The notes below the pieces were generated by a model. The model saw only the letters and a program-made list of their open reading frames with translations, made no database searches and had not been told where the DNA came from. The translations under genes were made by a program, and so were the position numbers. Shown here piece after piece: positions 6,619 to 14,652 of a stretch of DNA of 19,863 nucleotides. Source of the DNA: Thiobacillus sp. (GTDB taxonomy: Bacteria > Pseudomonadota > Gammaproteobacteria > Burkholderiales > Thiobacillaceae); NCBI GenBank assembly GCA_020217265.1, contig JAIWOS010000075.1, positions 1 through 19,863 of the forward strand, in the 5' to 3' direction. Position 1 is the first letter of the stretch; each line of letters opens with the position of its first letter.

Positions 6619-7962
6619 TCAGCGCGAGCCTGGCAGCATGCCCTTCATGCCGCGCATCATTTTCGACAAGCCGCCCTTGCCCATCATCTTCATCATCTTC
6701 TGCGCCTGCTCGAACTGGTTGAGGAGCTTGTTGACCTCCTGCACCTGCACGCCGGCGCCGGCAGCGATGCGGCGCTTGCGGCTGGCCTTGAGGATTTCCG
6801 GCTTGCGGCGTTCCAGCGGCGTCATGCTGTTGATGATGCCCTCGACCCGGTTGACGGCCTTTTCGTCGGCGCCTGCCGGCAGGGCCATGCCGGCGGCGCC
6901 CGGCAATTTGTCCATCAGCGCGGTGAGCCCCCCCATTTTCCGCATCTGCTGGATCTGCGCCTTGAAGTCTTCCAGGTCGAAATCCTTGCCCTTCTTGACC
7001 TTGTCGGCCAATTTCTTGGCTTCGGCCAGATCGACGCTGTCCTTCGCCTGCTCGATCAGCGACAGCACGTCGCCCATGCCGAGGATGCGCTGCGCCATGC
7101 GCTCGGGGTGGAAGGGCTCGAGGCCGTTGGGTTTTTCGCCGACGCCGATGAACTTGAGCGGCTTGCCGGTGATTTGTCGCACCGACAGCGCCGCGCCGCC
7201 GCGCGCGTCGCCGTCGAGCTTGGTCAGCACCACGCCGGTGAGAGGCAGGGCCTCGTTGAAGGCGCGGGCGACGTTGACCGCGTCCTGTCCCTGCATGGCG
7301 TCGACTACGAACAGGGTCTCGATGGGTTTCAGCGCGGCGTGCAGCGCGCGGATTTCGTCCATCATCGCCTCGTCAATCGCCAGCCGGCCGGCGGTGTCGA
7401 CGATGAGCACGTCGTAGAACTGTTTCCTGGCGTGATCCTGCGCGGCGGCGGCGATCTTCAGCGGATCGCGCTCGTCGCCGGCTTCGAAGAAGGCGACGTC
7501 GAGCTGTTTGCCCAGTTGCCGCAGCTGGTCGATGGCCGCCGGGCGGTAGACGTCGGCGGAGGCGAGCAGCACCTTTTTCTTGCGGTTTTTCAGCAGCAGC
7601 GCGAGCTTGCCCGAGGTCGTCGTCTTGCCCGAGCCTTGCAGGCCCGCCATGAGGATGACGGCGGGCGGCGTCGCCGCGAGATCGAGGTCGGCGTTCGCGC
7701 CGCCCATGAGCCGGGTCAGCTCTTCGTGGACGATGCCGATCAGCGCCTGTCCGGGCGTGAGACTTGCCATCACCTCTTGGCCCAGCGCGCGGCCTTTCAC
7801 CGATTCGATGAAACTCTTGACCACCGGCAGGGCCACATCCGCTTCCAGCAGCGCGAGCCGCACCTGGCGCAGGGTGTCCTGCACGTTGGCTTCGGTGATG
7901 CGGGCTTGTCCGCGCAAGGCTTTGACGACGCCGGCAAGGCGTCCGCTGAGGTTTTCTAGCAT
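6619..7962 (-). CDS. ffh: signal recognition particle protein Ffh
   Basis: GTPase that binds 4.5S RNA and signal sequences of nascent membrane proteins and docks with FtsY. The 447-residue product has the N domain (1-95), the G domain with P-loop GLQGSGKTT (108-116), DTAGR (189-193) and TKLDGDARGG (from 247), and the Met-rich M domain (from about 330) with the RNA-binding stretch SRKRRIAAGAGVQVQEVN and a QKMMKMM tail. The ATG at 7962 is preferred: it has AAGGA about 7 bases upstream and starts MLENLSGRLAGV like homologues; an in-frame extension to 8022 adds unrelated residues. It is divergent from the ypjD-like gene, as in E. coli. Confidence 0.98.
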   Translation of the reverse strand: MLENLSGRLAGVVKALRGQARITEANVQDTLRQVRLALLEADVALPVVKSFIESVKGRALGQEVMASLTPGQALIGIVHEELTRLMGGANADLDLAATPPAVILMAGLQGSGKTTTSGKLALLLKNRKKKVLLASADVYRPAAIDQLRQLGKQLDVAFFEAGDERDPLKIAAAAQDHARKQFYDVLIVDTAGRLAIDEAMMDEIRALHAALKPIETLFVVDAMQGQDAVNVARAFNEALPLTGVVLTKLDGDARGGAALSVRQITGKPLKFIGVGEKPNGLEPFHPERMAQRILGMGDVLSLIEQAKDSVDLAEAKKLADKVKKGKDFDLEDFKAQIQQMRKMGGLTALMDKLPGAAGMALPAGADEKAVNRVEGIINSMTPLERRKPEILKASRKRRIAAGAGVQVQEVNKLLNQFEQAQKMMKMMGKGGLSKMMRGMKGMLPGSR

Positions 7963-8030
7963 GGCTTCCTTGTTGCCGCCGGGGGCGGCATGGATAATGG
8001 GCTGCTGACGATTCCCCCGCATTTTAACGA

Positions 8031-8816
8031 ATGTCCCCCATTTTGCTGGCTACCCTGTGCGTAAGCGCCCTGTATGGCTGGACGGCCTGGCGGCTGCGCG
8101 CGGCGCCGGCCAGTCTGGCCGTCAGCACGGTATTGCCGCTCGCCCTGCTCGGACACGGGGCGCTGATCTATCACTCGGTGCTGGGGCAGGGCGACATCCG
8201 GCTGGGCTTCGGCAATTCGCTCTCGACCATCCTCTGGCTGACCGCGCTCATCTACTGGCTGGCCAGCCGGGGTGCGCCGTTGGCGCGTTTGCAGTCCTGG
8301 GTGAGCGCTGCGGCGGCGCTCGCCGTCCTGGGGATGCTCGTGTTCGGCGAATCCCATGCGATTCCGAGTTCGCAGGCCCTGGCATTGCGGGCGCACCTGA
8401 TCGTGGCGTTTCTGGCGTACGGCCTGCTGGCGGTGGCTGCCCTGCATGCGGTGCTGATGACCATGCTCGAAAAACAGTTGCATCGTGGCGCGTCGCTGCG
8501 TGACGGCGCCCCCCCGCTGCTGACGCTGGAGGCGATGATGTTCCGCACCATCACCGCGGGTTTCATCCTGCTGACGCTCGCGGTGTTCAGCGGCGTGTTC
8601 TTTTCCGAGGAACTGTTCGGCCGGGCGCTGCAGTTCACCCACAAGATCGTGTTCGCCATCCTCTCCTGGCTGGTGTTCGGCGGCTTGCTGCTGGGCCGGC
8701 ATTTCCGCGGCTGGCGCGGCCGTACCGCGCTCTACTGGACGATCACCGGTTTTACCTTCCTGTTGCTGGCCTATCTGGGGACGCAGTTCGTGCTCGAAGT
8801 GATCCTCCATCGCTAG
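8031..8816 (+). CDS. ypjD: YpjD/CcsA-like cytochrome c assembly family membrane protein
   Basis: Predicted inner-membrane protein of 261 residues with about eight hydrophobic helices, in the cytochrome c assembly (CcsA/CcmC-like) superfamily. Features seen include LGHGALIYHSVLGQGDIRLGFGNSLSTILWL, where the GFGNSLS segment is typical of this subgroup, and His residues at AHLIVAFLAYGLLA and FTHKIVFAILSWLVFG that lie where haem-binding histidines occur in relatives. The family role is haem handling, but the E. coli orthologue YpjD is not a core cytochrome c maturation factor, so function here is inferred. The start at 8031 lies 68 bases from the divergent ffh start. It is followed after 9 bases by the CorB-like gene, forming a two-gene operon that is syntenic with E. 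coli ypjD-yfjD. Confidence 0.88.
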   Translation: MSPILLATLCVSALYGWTAWRLRAAPASLAVSTVLPLALLGHGALIYHSVLGQGDIRLGFGNSLSTILWLTALIYWLASRGAPLARLQSWVSAAAALAVLGMLVFGESHAIPSSQALALRAHLIVAFLAYGLLAVAALHAVLMTMLEKQLHRGASLRDGAPPLLTLEAMMFRTITAGFILLTLAVFSGVFFSEELFGRALQFTHKIVFAILSWLVFGGLLLGRHFRGWRGRTALYWTITGFTFLLLAYLGTQFVLEVILHR

Positions 8817-8825
8817 GGATCGGGC

Positions 8826-10121
8826 TTGGACAGTTTTTCCACCCAAACGCTGTTCATCGCGCTGGCCGTCCTGCTGCTGATCTCGGCCTTCTTTTCGGCA
8901 TCCGAGACGGCACTGATGGCGATCAACCGCTATCGCCTGCGTCACGCTGCCGAATCGGGCGTGCGCGGCGCGATCCGGGCGCAGGCGCTGTTGAACCAGA
9001 CCGACAAGCTCCTGGGCGTGATCCTGCTTGGCAACAACCTGGTCAATTCGGCTTCCGGCACACTCTCGGCCGTGCTGGCGATCCGCCTGTTCGGCGACGG
9101 CGAACTGGTGCTGTTCGTGGCGACCCTGCTGCTTACCTTCCTGATCCTGGTGTTCAGCGAAGTCACGCCCAAGGTGCTGGGCGCGTCCTTCCCGGAGCGC
9201 ATCGCCTACCCGGCGACCCTGCTGCTGAAGCCCTTGCTCAGGCTGGCCTATCCGGTGGTGTGGTTCGTCAACCTGTTCGTGCAGGGGATTTTGCGGCTGT
9301 TGAGGATCCGGCGGCCGGAGCCCGGGCAGGGCAACAGCCTGGGTCTGGAGGAGCTGCGCACCATCGTGCTCGAATCGTCCGGCCGAATGCCGCGTGAACA
9401 CCACCGCATCCTCGTCAACCTGCTGGAACTGGAGGACATCACCGTCGACGACGTGATGACGCCGCGCAACCAGATCGAGGCCATCGACATCGAGGACGAC
9501 CCCGAACGCCTGCGCCAGCAAATCGCCACCAGCCATCACACCCGTCTGGTCGTGCAGCAGGGCTCGCCCGACAACCTGCTGGGGGTGCTGCACGTTCGCC
9601 GCGTCCTGCATGCACTGACGGGCGAGCAGCTCGACCCCGAAATGCTCAAGGAAAATCTGGAAGCGCCTTATTTCGTGCCGGCAGGGACCCCGCTGTTCAC
9701 CCAGCTGCGCAATTTCCAGCGCGCCCGGCGGCGGCTGGCGCTGGTGGTGGACGAGTACGGCGAATTGCTGGGGCTGGTGACGCTGGAAGACCTGCTGGAG
9801 GAGATGGTCGGCGAATTCACCACCCAGGCGCCTTCCGACATGGGGTATTTGCGGCGTGACGCCGACGGCAGCTGGCTGGCCGAAGGCAGCGTGCTGCTGA
9901 GGCATCTCAACCGCAAGCTGGGGCTCGACCTGCCGCTGGACGGCCCCAAGACCCTCAACGGCTTGCTGCTGGAGCAATTCGAGGACATTCCGGAGGCGGG
10001 GGTGAGCATCAAGCTCGGCGACGTGCCGGTGGAAATCGTGCAGACCCAGGACCGCGCGGTGAAGATGGCGCGCATTCTTCTCCCCGAACGCAAGGCGACG
10101 CCGGAAAACCGCTCAACTTAG
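8826..10121 (+). CDS. corB: CNNM/CBS-domain transporter-like protein (CorB/HlyC-CorC family)
   Basis: Predicted membrane protein of 431 residues linked to divalent cation (magnesium/cobalt) homeostasis. Order of domains: N-terminal DUF21/CNNM membrane domain (about 8-180, with SAFFSASETALMAINRYRLRH and LLGNNLVNSASGTLSAVLA), a CBS-domain pair (about 200-325, VDDVMTPRNQIEAI and ALVVDEYGELLGLVTLEDLLEEMVGE) and the C-terminal CorC_HlyC transporter-associated domain (about 335-420). The start is TTG at 8826, giving MDSFSTQTLFIALAVLL, with AGGGA about 7 bases upstream; the next ATG (codon 30) would remove the first helix. It follows the ypjD-like gene by 9 bases. The family is certain; the exact ion is not. 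Confidence 0.93.
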   Translation: MDSFSTQTLFIALAVLLLISAFFSASETALMAINRYRLRHAAESGVRGAIRAQALLNQTDKLLGVILLGNNLVNSASGTLSAVLAIRLFGDGELVLFVATLLLTFLILVFSEVTPKVLGASFPERIAYPATLLLKPLLRLAYPVVWFVNLFVQGILRLLRIRRPEPGQGNSLGLEELRTIVLESSGRMPREHHRILVNLLELEDITVDDVMTPRNQIEAIDIEDDPERLRQQIATSHHTRLVVQQGSPDNLLGVLHVRRVLHALTGEQLDPEMLKENLEAPYFVPAGTPLFTQLRNFQRARRRLALVVDEYGELLGLVTLEDLLEEMVGEFTTQAPSDMGYLRRDADGSWLAEGSVLLRHLNRKLGLDLPLDGPKTLNGLLLEQFEDIPEAGVSIKLGDVPVEIVQTQDRAVKMARILLPERKATPENRST

Positions 10122-10124
10122 CCG

Positions 10125-10189
10125 GAATATCGCCGTAATGGCCTGTGATGTCCCCTCCGGCTTGTGGCAGGCTGGTCGGGGCGATATTC
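10125..10189. repeat. nested inverted repeats upstream of pilB
   Basis: A perfect 10-base inverted repeat (GAATATCGCC at 10125-10134, GGCGATATTC at 10180-10189) encloses a second one (GCCTG at 10141-10145, CAGGC at 10168-10172), placed nearly symmetrically. The right outer arm overlaps a possible -10 element. It starts 3 bases after the corB-like stop. It could be an operator pair, an RNA fold or, with a T-run at 10199-10204, a weak terminator. Confidence 0.6.
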
Positions 10190-10190
10190 T
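10162..10190 (+). promoter_or_regulatory. possible sigma-70 promoter of pilB
   Basis: TTGTGG (10162-10167) and TATTCT (10185-10190) are separated by 17 bases, matching 3 of 6 and 4 of 6 consensus positions. The predicted start is near 10197, 23 bases before the pilB ATG. It is the best candidate in the 98-base gap after the corB-like gene, but weak; no sigma-54 -24/-12 pair was seen. Confidence 0.35.
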
Positions 10191-10219
10191 CGAACGGGTT
10201 TTTTGTCTGGAACGAAGCT

Positions 10220-11935
10220 ATGGCTGCTGTGACAAATAGCATCAATCTCACCGGGCTGGCGCGTGCCATGGTCAACCATGGCTGGCTGTCGGAGGACGAG
10301 GCCGGGAACGTGTGGAAGCGCGCGAGCCAGTCGGGCGATTCCTTCGTGACCGAACTGGTGCGCGGCAAGCGTTTCAAGGCCGAGCAGATCGCCGAGTTCG
10401 CAGCCGCGTCGTTCGGTTACCCCTTCCTGGACTTGAACGCCATGGATCCGGACAGCCTGCCGCAGGGCTTGCTGGACCCCAAGCTGATGCAGAAACGACG
10501 GGTCGTCGCGCTCTACCAGCGCGGCAACAAGCTGTATGTCGGAACGTCCGATCCGACCCAGTTGCAGACGCTCGACGAGGTGAAATTCCAGACCGGCCAG
10601 GCGGTCGAGCCGGTGATCGTCGAGGATGACAAGCTCGGCAAGCTGATCGAAAAGGTCGGCGAAGTCGCCGACAACACCCTGGCGGTGCTCAACGCCGAGG
10701 ACCTCAACCTCGATTTTGCCGACGAGGAAAGCGCTGCCGCCCAGCAGGACACCGGCGGCATCGAGATCGACGACGCGCCGGTGGTGCGCTACCTGCAGAA
10801 GATCATGCTCGACGCGATCAACGTCGGCGCCTCGGACATCCACTTCGAACCCTACGAGAAGTTCTACCGCATCCGCTACCGGCGCGACGGCATCCTGTAC
10901 GAGGTCGCGCAGCCACCGATGGCGATCAAGGACAAGGTCGCCTCGCGCATCAAGGTGCTGTCGCGGCTGGACATTTCCGAAAAGCGCGTGCCGCAGGACG
11001 GCCGCATGAAAATGGTGCTGTCCAAAAGCCGCGCCATCGATTTTCGCGTCAGCACCCTGCCCACGCTGTACGGCGAAAAGATCGTCATGCGGATTCTCGA
11101 CCCGTCGAGCGCGCAGCTCGGGATCGAGGCGCTGGGCTACGAGCCGTGGCAGAAGGAGCAACTGCTGAGCGCGGTACAGCGTCCGTACGGCATGGTGCTG
11201 GTGACCGGGCCGACCGGTTCGGGCAAGACCGTGTCGCTGTATACCTGTCTCAACATCCTCAACAAGCCCGACGTCAACATCTCCACCGCGGAAGACCCGG
11301 CGGAAATCCAGCTCCCGGGCATCAACCAGGTCAACGTCAACGACAAGGCGGGGCTCACGTTCTCGGCGGCGCTCAAATCCTTCCTGCGGCAGGATCCCGA
11401 CGTCATCATGGTCGGCGAAATCCGCGACCTGGAAACCGCCGACATCGCCATCAAGGCCGCGCAGACCGGTCACATGGTGATGTCCACCCTGCACACCAAC
11501 GATGCGCCCGGCACGCTCACCCGCCTGTTGAACATGGGCGTGGCGCCGTTCAACGTCGCCTCCTCGGTGATCCTGATTACGGCGCAGCGCCTCGCGCGTC
11601 GCCTGTGCAATTGCAAGCAGACCGCGGATATCCCGCGCGAAGCCTTGCTGGCGGCGGGCTTCACCGAGGAACAGCTCGACGGTAGCTGGAAGCCCTACAA
11701 GCCCGTTGGCTGCGACCTCTGCGGCGGCACCGGCTACAAGGGGCGGGTCGGCATCTATCAGGTCATGCCGATCACCGACGCGATGACGCGCATCATCCTG
11801 AAAGGCGGCAACGAGTCGGACATTGCCGACCAGGCCCGGCGCGAAGGCGTGCTCGATCTGCGCCAGGCGGGCCTTCTGAAAGTGAAAGCCGGACTCACCT
11901 CGCTGGAAGAGGTCGAGGCCGTCACCAATCTCTAA
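10220..11935 (+). CDS. pilB: type IV pilus assembly ATPase PilB
   Basis: Cytoplasmic hexameric ATPase that powers type IV pilus extension. From the ATG at 10220 it has 571 residues, the usual length; an in-frame extension to 10145 adds non-family residues. An N-terminal MshEN-like domain (about 1-150) precedes the secretion ATPase: Walker A GPTGSGKT (330-337), Asp box STAEDP, Walker B DPDVIMVGEIRD (392-403), His box TGHMVMSTLHTN (416-427). The zinc-binding region has CNC (463-465) and CDLC (498-501); the first half is C-x-C, where many relatives have C-x-x-C. It heads pilB-pilC-pilD, with pilC starting 12 bases later. A structured 98-base region lies upstream. Confidence 0.97.
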   Translation: MAAVTNSINLTGLARAMVNHGWLSEDEAGNVWKRASQSGDSFVTELVRGKRFKAEQIAEFAAASFGYPFLDLNAMDPDSLPQGLLDPKLMQKRRVVALYQRGNKLYVGTSDPTQLQTLDEVKFQTGQAVEPVIVEDDKLGKLIEKVGEVADNTLAVLNAEDLNLDFADEESAAAQQDTGGIEIDDAPVVRYLQKIMLDAINVGASDIHFEPYEKFYRIRYRRDGILYEVAQPPMAIKDKVASRIKVLSRLDISEKRVPQDGRMKMVLSKSRAIDFRVSTLPTLYGEKIVMRILDPSSAQLGIEALGYEPWQKEQLLSAVQRPYGMVLVTGPTGSGKTVSLYTCLNILNKPDVNISTAEDPAEIQLPGINQVNVNDKAGLTFSAALKSFLRQDPDVIMVGEIRDLETADIAIKAAQTGHMVMSTLHTNDAPGTLTRLLNMGVAPFNVASSVILITAQRLARRLCNCKQTADIPREALLAAGFTEEQLDGSWKPYKPVGCDLCGGTGYKGRVGIYQVMPITDAMTRIILKGGNESDIADQARREGVLDLRQAGLLKVKAGLTSLEEVEAVTNL

Positions 11936-11947
11936 GGAATCATAGCT

Positions 11948-13168
11948 ATGGCTACAGCGGCAAAGGCAGTCAAGGACGCCACCTTCCTGTGGGAAGGCAT
12001 GGACAAGCGCGGCAAGAAGGTCAAGGGCCAGATGCTTGCCGGCGGCGAGGCCGTGGTCAATTCGCTGCTGCGCAAGCAGGGCATCACCGTCACCAAGGTC
12101 AAGAAGCAGAGCGCGCTTTTCAGCGGCGCCAAGAAAATCACCGACAAGGACGTTACCCTCTTCACGCGCCAGCTGGCCACCATGATGAAGGCGGGCGTGC
12201 CGCTGCTGCAATCCTTCGACATCGTCGGGCGCGGCCATTCCAATCCCTCGATGCAGCGCCTGCTGGCCGAGATCAAGGCGGATATCGAAAAGGGCAGCAG
12301 CCTCACCCAGGCGTTCGGACGCCATCCGCTGTATTTCGATGCGCTCTTCTGCAACCTCGTCGGCGCCGGCGAAGCCGCCGGCATCCTGGAATCCGTGCTC
12401 GACCGGCTGGCGGTGTACAAGGAGAAGATCCTCGCCATCAAGAGCAAGATCAAGTCGGCCCTGTTCTATCCGATCTCGATCATCGTTGTCGCCTTCGTCA
12501 TCACCGCCATCATCATGATTTTCGTGATCCCGGCGTTCAAGGAACTGTTCTCCAGCTTCGGCGCCGACCTGCCGGGGCCGACGCTGGTCGTGATGGCGAT
12601 CTCGGACTTTTTCGTCAAATGGTGGTGGGCGATCTTCGGCGCGATCGGCGGCGGGCTGTACGCCTTCCTCCAAGCGTGGAAGCGCTCGAAGAAGGTGCAG
12701 ATGACGATGGACCGGCTCATGCTCAAGCTGCCGATCTTCGGGCCTGTGATCGAAAAGGCCACCATCGCGCGCTGGACGCGCACGCTCTCGACCATGTTCG
12801 CCGCCGGCGTGCCGCTGGTCGAGGCGCTCGAATCGGTCGGCGGGGCGTCGGGCAACCAGGTGTTCGTCGAGGCCACCGCCAAGATCCGCAGCGAAGTCTC
12901 CACCGGCACTGCGCTCACGGTAGCAATGCAGAATACCGGCAAGTTTCCCAACATGGTGCTGCAGATGACGTCGATCGGCGAGGAGTCCGGCTCGCTCGAT
13001 TCCATGCTGGGCAAGGTCGCCGACTTCTACGAAGCCGAGGTGGACGACGCCGTCGAGGCGCTGTCGAGCCTGATGGAGCCGATGATCATGGTGGTGCTGG
13101 GCACGCTCATCGGCGGCATGGTCATCGCCATGTACCTGCCGATCTTCAAGATGGGCTCGGTGGTTTGA
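11948..13168 (+). CDS. pilC: type IV pilus inner-membrane platform protein PilC
   Basis: Inner-membrane platform that links the PilB/PilT motors to the growing pilus. The 406-residue product has two T2SF (GspF) domains (about 70-196 and 273-398), each with the repeated signature TRQLATMMKAGVPLLQSF / TRTLSTMFAAGVPLVEAL, and three clear membrane helices (about 172-196, 224-243, 377-398). The lysine-rich N-terminal tail (KRGKKVKGQ) is cytoplasmic in relatives. The ATG at 11948 has AAGGA about 10 bases upstream. Its TGA overlaps the pilD ATG (TGATG), and an intrinsic-terminator-like hairpin begins 18 bases after its stop, inside pilD. Confidence 0.97.
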   Translation: MATAAKAVKDATFLWEGMDKRGKKVKGQMLAGGEAVVNSLLRKQGITVTKVKKQSALFSGAKKITDKDVTLFTRQLATMMKAGVPLLQSFDIVGRGHSNPSMQRLLAEIKADIEKGSSLTQAFGRHPLYFDALFCNLVGAGEAAGILESVLDRLAVYKEKILAIKSKIKSALFYPISIIVVAFVITAIIMIFVIPAFKELFSSFGADLPGPTLVVMAISDFFVKWWWAIFGAIGGGLYAFLQAWKRSKKVQMTMDRLMLKLPIFGPVIEKATIARWTRTLSTMFAAGVPLVEALESVGGASGNQVFVEATAKIRSEVSTGTALTVAMQNTGKFPNMVLQMTSIGEESGSLDSMLGKVADFYEAEVDDAVEALSSLMEPMIMVVLGTLIGGMVIAMYLPIFKMGSVV

Positions 13169-14019
13169 TGGACCTGTTGCTTGCCGAACCAGCCCTCCTC
13201 GCAGGGCTGGTTTTTTTATTGGGGCTGCTGGTGGGCAGCTTTCTCAATGTCGTCATCCACCGCCTGCCCAGGATGCTGGAAACCGAATGGCAGGCGCAGT
13301 GCGCCGAACTGCGCGGCGAGCCACCGCAGGAGGCAGCGCGCTACAACCTGGCGACGCCGCGTTCGGCCTGCCCCGCCTGCGGTCACGCCATCACCGCGCT
13401 GGAAAACATCCCGATCCTGTCCTGGCTGTGGCTGCGCGGCCGTTGCTCGGCCTGCGGCACCGCGATCAGCGCACGTTATCCGCTGGTCGAACTGCTGACC
13501 GGCCTGCTGTCCGCCGCCGTCGCCTGGAAGTGGGGGGCGAGCCTTGAAACCGCGGGTGCGCTGCTGCTGGTATGGGCGCTGATCGCGCTTGCCTTCATCG
13601 ACCTCGACACGACGCTTCTGCCCGACAGCCTCACCTTGCCCCTGATCTGGCTGGGCTTGCTGTTCAACCTCGGCGGCCATTTCGCCAGCCTGTCTGACGC
13701 AGTCGTCGGCGCCGTCGCCGGTTATCTCGCGCTGTGGTCGGTGTACTGGCTGTTCAAGCTTGTCACCGGCAAGGAAGGCATGGGCTACGGCGACTTCAAG
13801 CTGCTGGCGGCGATCGGCGCCTGGCTCGGTTGGCAGCTGCTGCCGGTGACGATTCTGTTGTCGTCGGTGGTCGGCGCGGCGGTCGGCATCGCCCTGATCG
13901 TCTTCGTCAAGCACGACCGCCGCGTGCCGATTCCCTTCGGACCCTATCTCGCCGGCGGCGGGCTGGTGGCGCTGTTCTTCGGCGCCGACCTCACCCGGGC
14001 CTATCTCGCGCAGCTCTGA
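13168..14019 (+). CDS. pilD: prepilin peptidase / N-methyltransferase PilD
   Basis: Bifunctional inner-membrane aspartyl protease that removes the leader of type IV prepilins (and type II pseudopilins) and N-methylates the new N-terminal residue. The 283-residue product carries GLLVGSFLNVVIHRLP (from 19), the cytoplasmic zinc-binding pairs CPAC (68-71) and CSAC (93-96), and the catalytic aspartates in FIDLDTTLLPD (Asp145/147 region) and GYGDFK (Asp209). Eight or so membrane helices are expected. The start at 13168 is coupled to pilC (TGATG). Codons 7-17 overlap a strong terminator-like hairpin plus seven T residues. A TTG after the hairpin is a conceivable later start but would shorten the first helix. 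The coaE ATG overlaps its stop (TGATG). Confidence 0.96.
   Translation: MDLLLAEPALLAGLVFLLGLLVGSFLNVVIHRLPRMLETEWQAQCAELRGEPPQEAARYNLATPRSACPACGHAITALENIPILSWLWLRGRCSACGTAISARYPLVELLTGLLSAAVAWKWGASLETAGALLLVWALIALAFIDLDTTLLPDSLTLPLIWLGLLFNLGGHFASLSDAVVGAVAGYLALWSVYWLFKLVTGKEGMGYGDFKLLAAIGAWLGWQLLPVTILLSSVVGAAVGIALIVFVKHDRRVPIPFGPYLAGGGLVALFFGADLTRAYLAQL
13187..13217 (+). terminator. intrinsic terminator-like hairpin inside the 5' end of pilD
   Basis: The stem AACCAGCCCT (13187-13196) pairs perfectly with AGGGCTGGTT (13203-13212) around a 6-base loop and is followed by T residues 13211-13217 and then ATT. It has every feature of a plus-strand Rho-independent terminator, 18 bases after the pilC stop, yet lies wholly within pilD codons 7-17. 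It has no T-run on the minus strand, so it is plus-strand specific. Confidence 0.75.
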
Positions 14020-14630
14020 TGTTCGTCGTCGGCCTCACCGGCGGCATCGGCTCGGGCAAGTCCGCCGTGGCCGAGCGTTTTGCCCGGCTGGGCGTGCCGG
14101 TGATCGATACCGACGTCATCGCGCGCGAGCTGACCGCGCCGGGGGGCGTGGCGCTGCCGGCAATCCGCGCGCGTTTCGGCGACGGCGTCTTCGACCCGGC
14201 GGGCGCGCTCGACCGGGCGGCCCTGCGCCGGCGCGTGTTTCAGGATGCGGGTGAGCGGGCGACGCTGGAGTCCATCCTGCACCCGCTGATCCGGCAGGAA
14301 GTCGAACGCCAGATCGCCGCCGCATCCGCGCCATACTGCCTGCTCGTGGTGCCGCTGCTGGTCGAGACCGGCGCCTACCGCGACATCGTGCGGCGCGTGC
14401 TGGTGGTCGAATGCCCCGAGGCGACACGCGTTGTCCGGGTGATGGCGCGAAGCGGCCTGTCGCGCGAAGAAGTCGAGGCTATCGTCGCGGCGCAGGCGAG
14501 CGATGCGGCGCGGCGCGCGGCGGCCGACGACGTCATCGTCAACACCGGCGCTCTCGATGTGCTCGACGGTGCAGTGGCAAGGCTGCACGCGCGCTACCTC
14601 GCGCTCGCGGAATCCGCCCCGAGGCTTTGA
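14019..14630 (+). CDS. coaE: dephospho-CoA kinase
   Basis: Cytosolic enzyme for the last step of coenzyme A synthesis, ATP-dependent phosphorylation of the 3'-hydroxyl of dephospho-CoA. The 203-residue product has the family length, with P-loop GGIGSGKS (8-15), the DTDVIARE segment (30-37), [13 protein letters not shown] and PLLVETGAY typical of CoaE. The ATG at 14019 shares its A with the pilD stop (TGATG). The pilD-coaE-zapD-yacG order is well conserved in beta- and gammaproteobacteria. It is followed by a 22-base gap to zapD. Confidence 0.97.
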   Translation: MFVVGLTGGIGSGKSAVAERFARLGVPVIDTDVIARELTAPGGVALPAIRARFGDGVFDPAGALDRAALRRRVFQDAGERATLESILHPLIRQEVERQIAAASAPYCLLVVPLLVETGAYRDIVRRVLVVECPEATRVVRVMARSGLSREEVEAIVAAQASDAARRAAADDVIVNTGALDVLDGAVARLHARYLALAESAPRL

Positions 14631-14652
14631 ATTTCAGTCGCGAGCGGCGACA

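Noticed and set aside
8022..8055. Near-direct repeat TCCCCC...ATTTT in the ffh/ypjD divergent gap
   Set aside because: Two short imperfect copies, one inside the ypjD-like coding region; not enough to support an operator.
7956..9977. 673-codon minus-strand frame opposite the ypjD-like and corB-like genes
   Set aside because: Gln/Arg/His-rich shadow of genuine membrane-protein genes on the plus strand; no family features.
10150..10190. Sigma-54 (-24/-12) promoter ahead of pilB from the TGGCAG motif
   Set aside because: TGGCAG is followed by TCGGG rather than TTGCW at the right distance; only the -24 half fits.
10118..12673. 851-codon open frame on the minus strand opposite pilB and pilC
   Set aside because: High-GC mirror frame: the plus strand encodes full-length, motif-perfect PilB and PilC, while the minus product is low-complexity, rich in Arg, Asp, Gln, Gly and His, with no recognisable domain.
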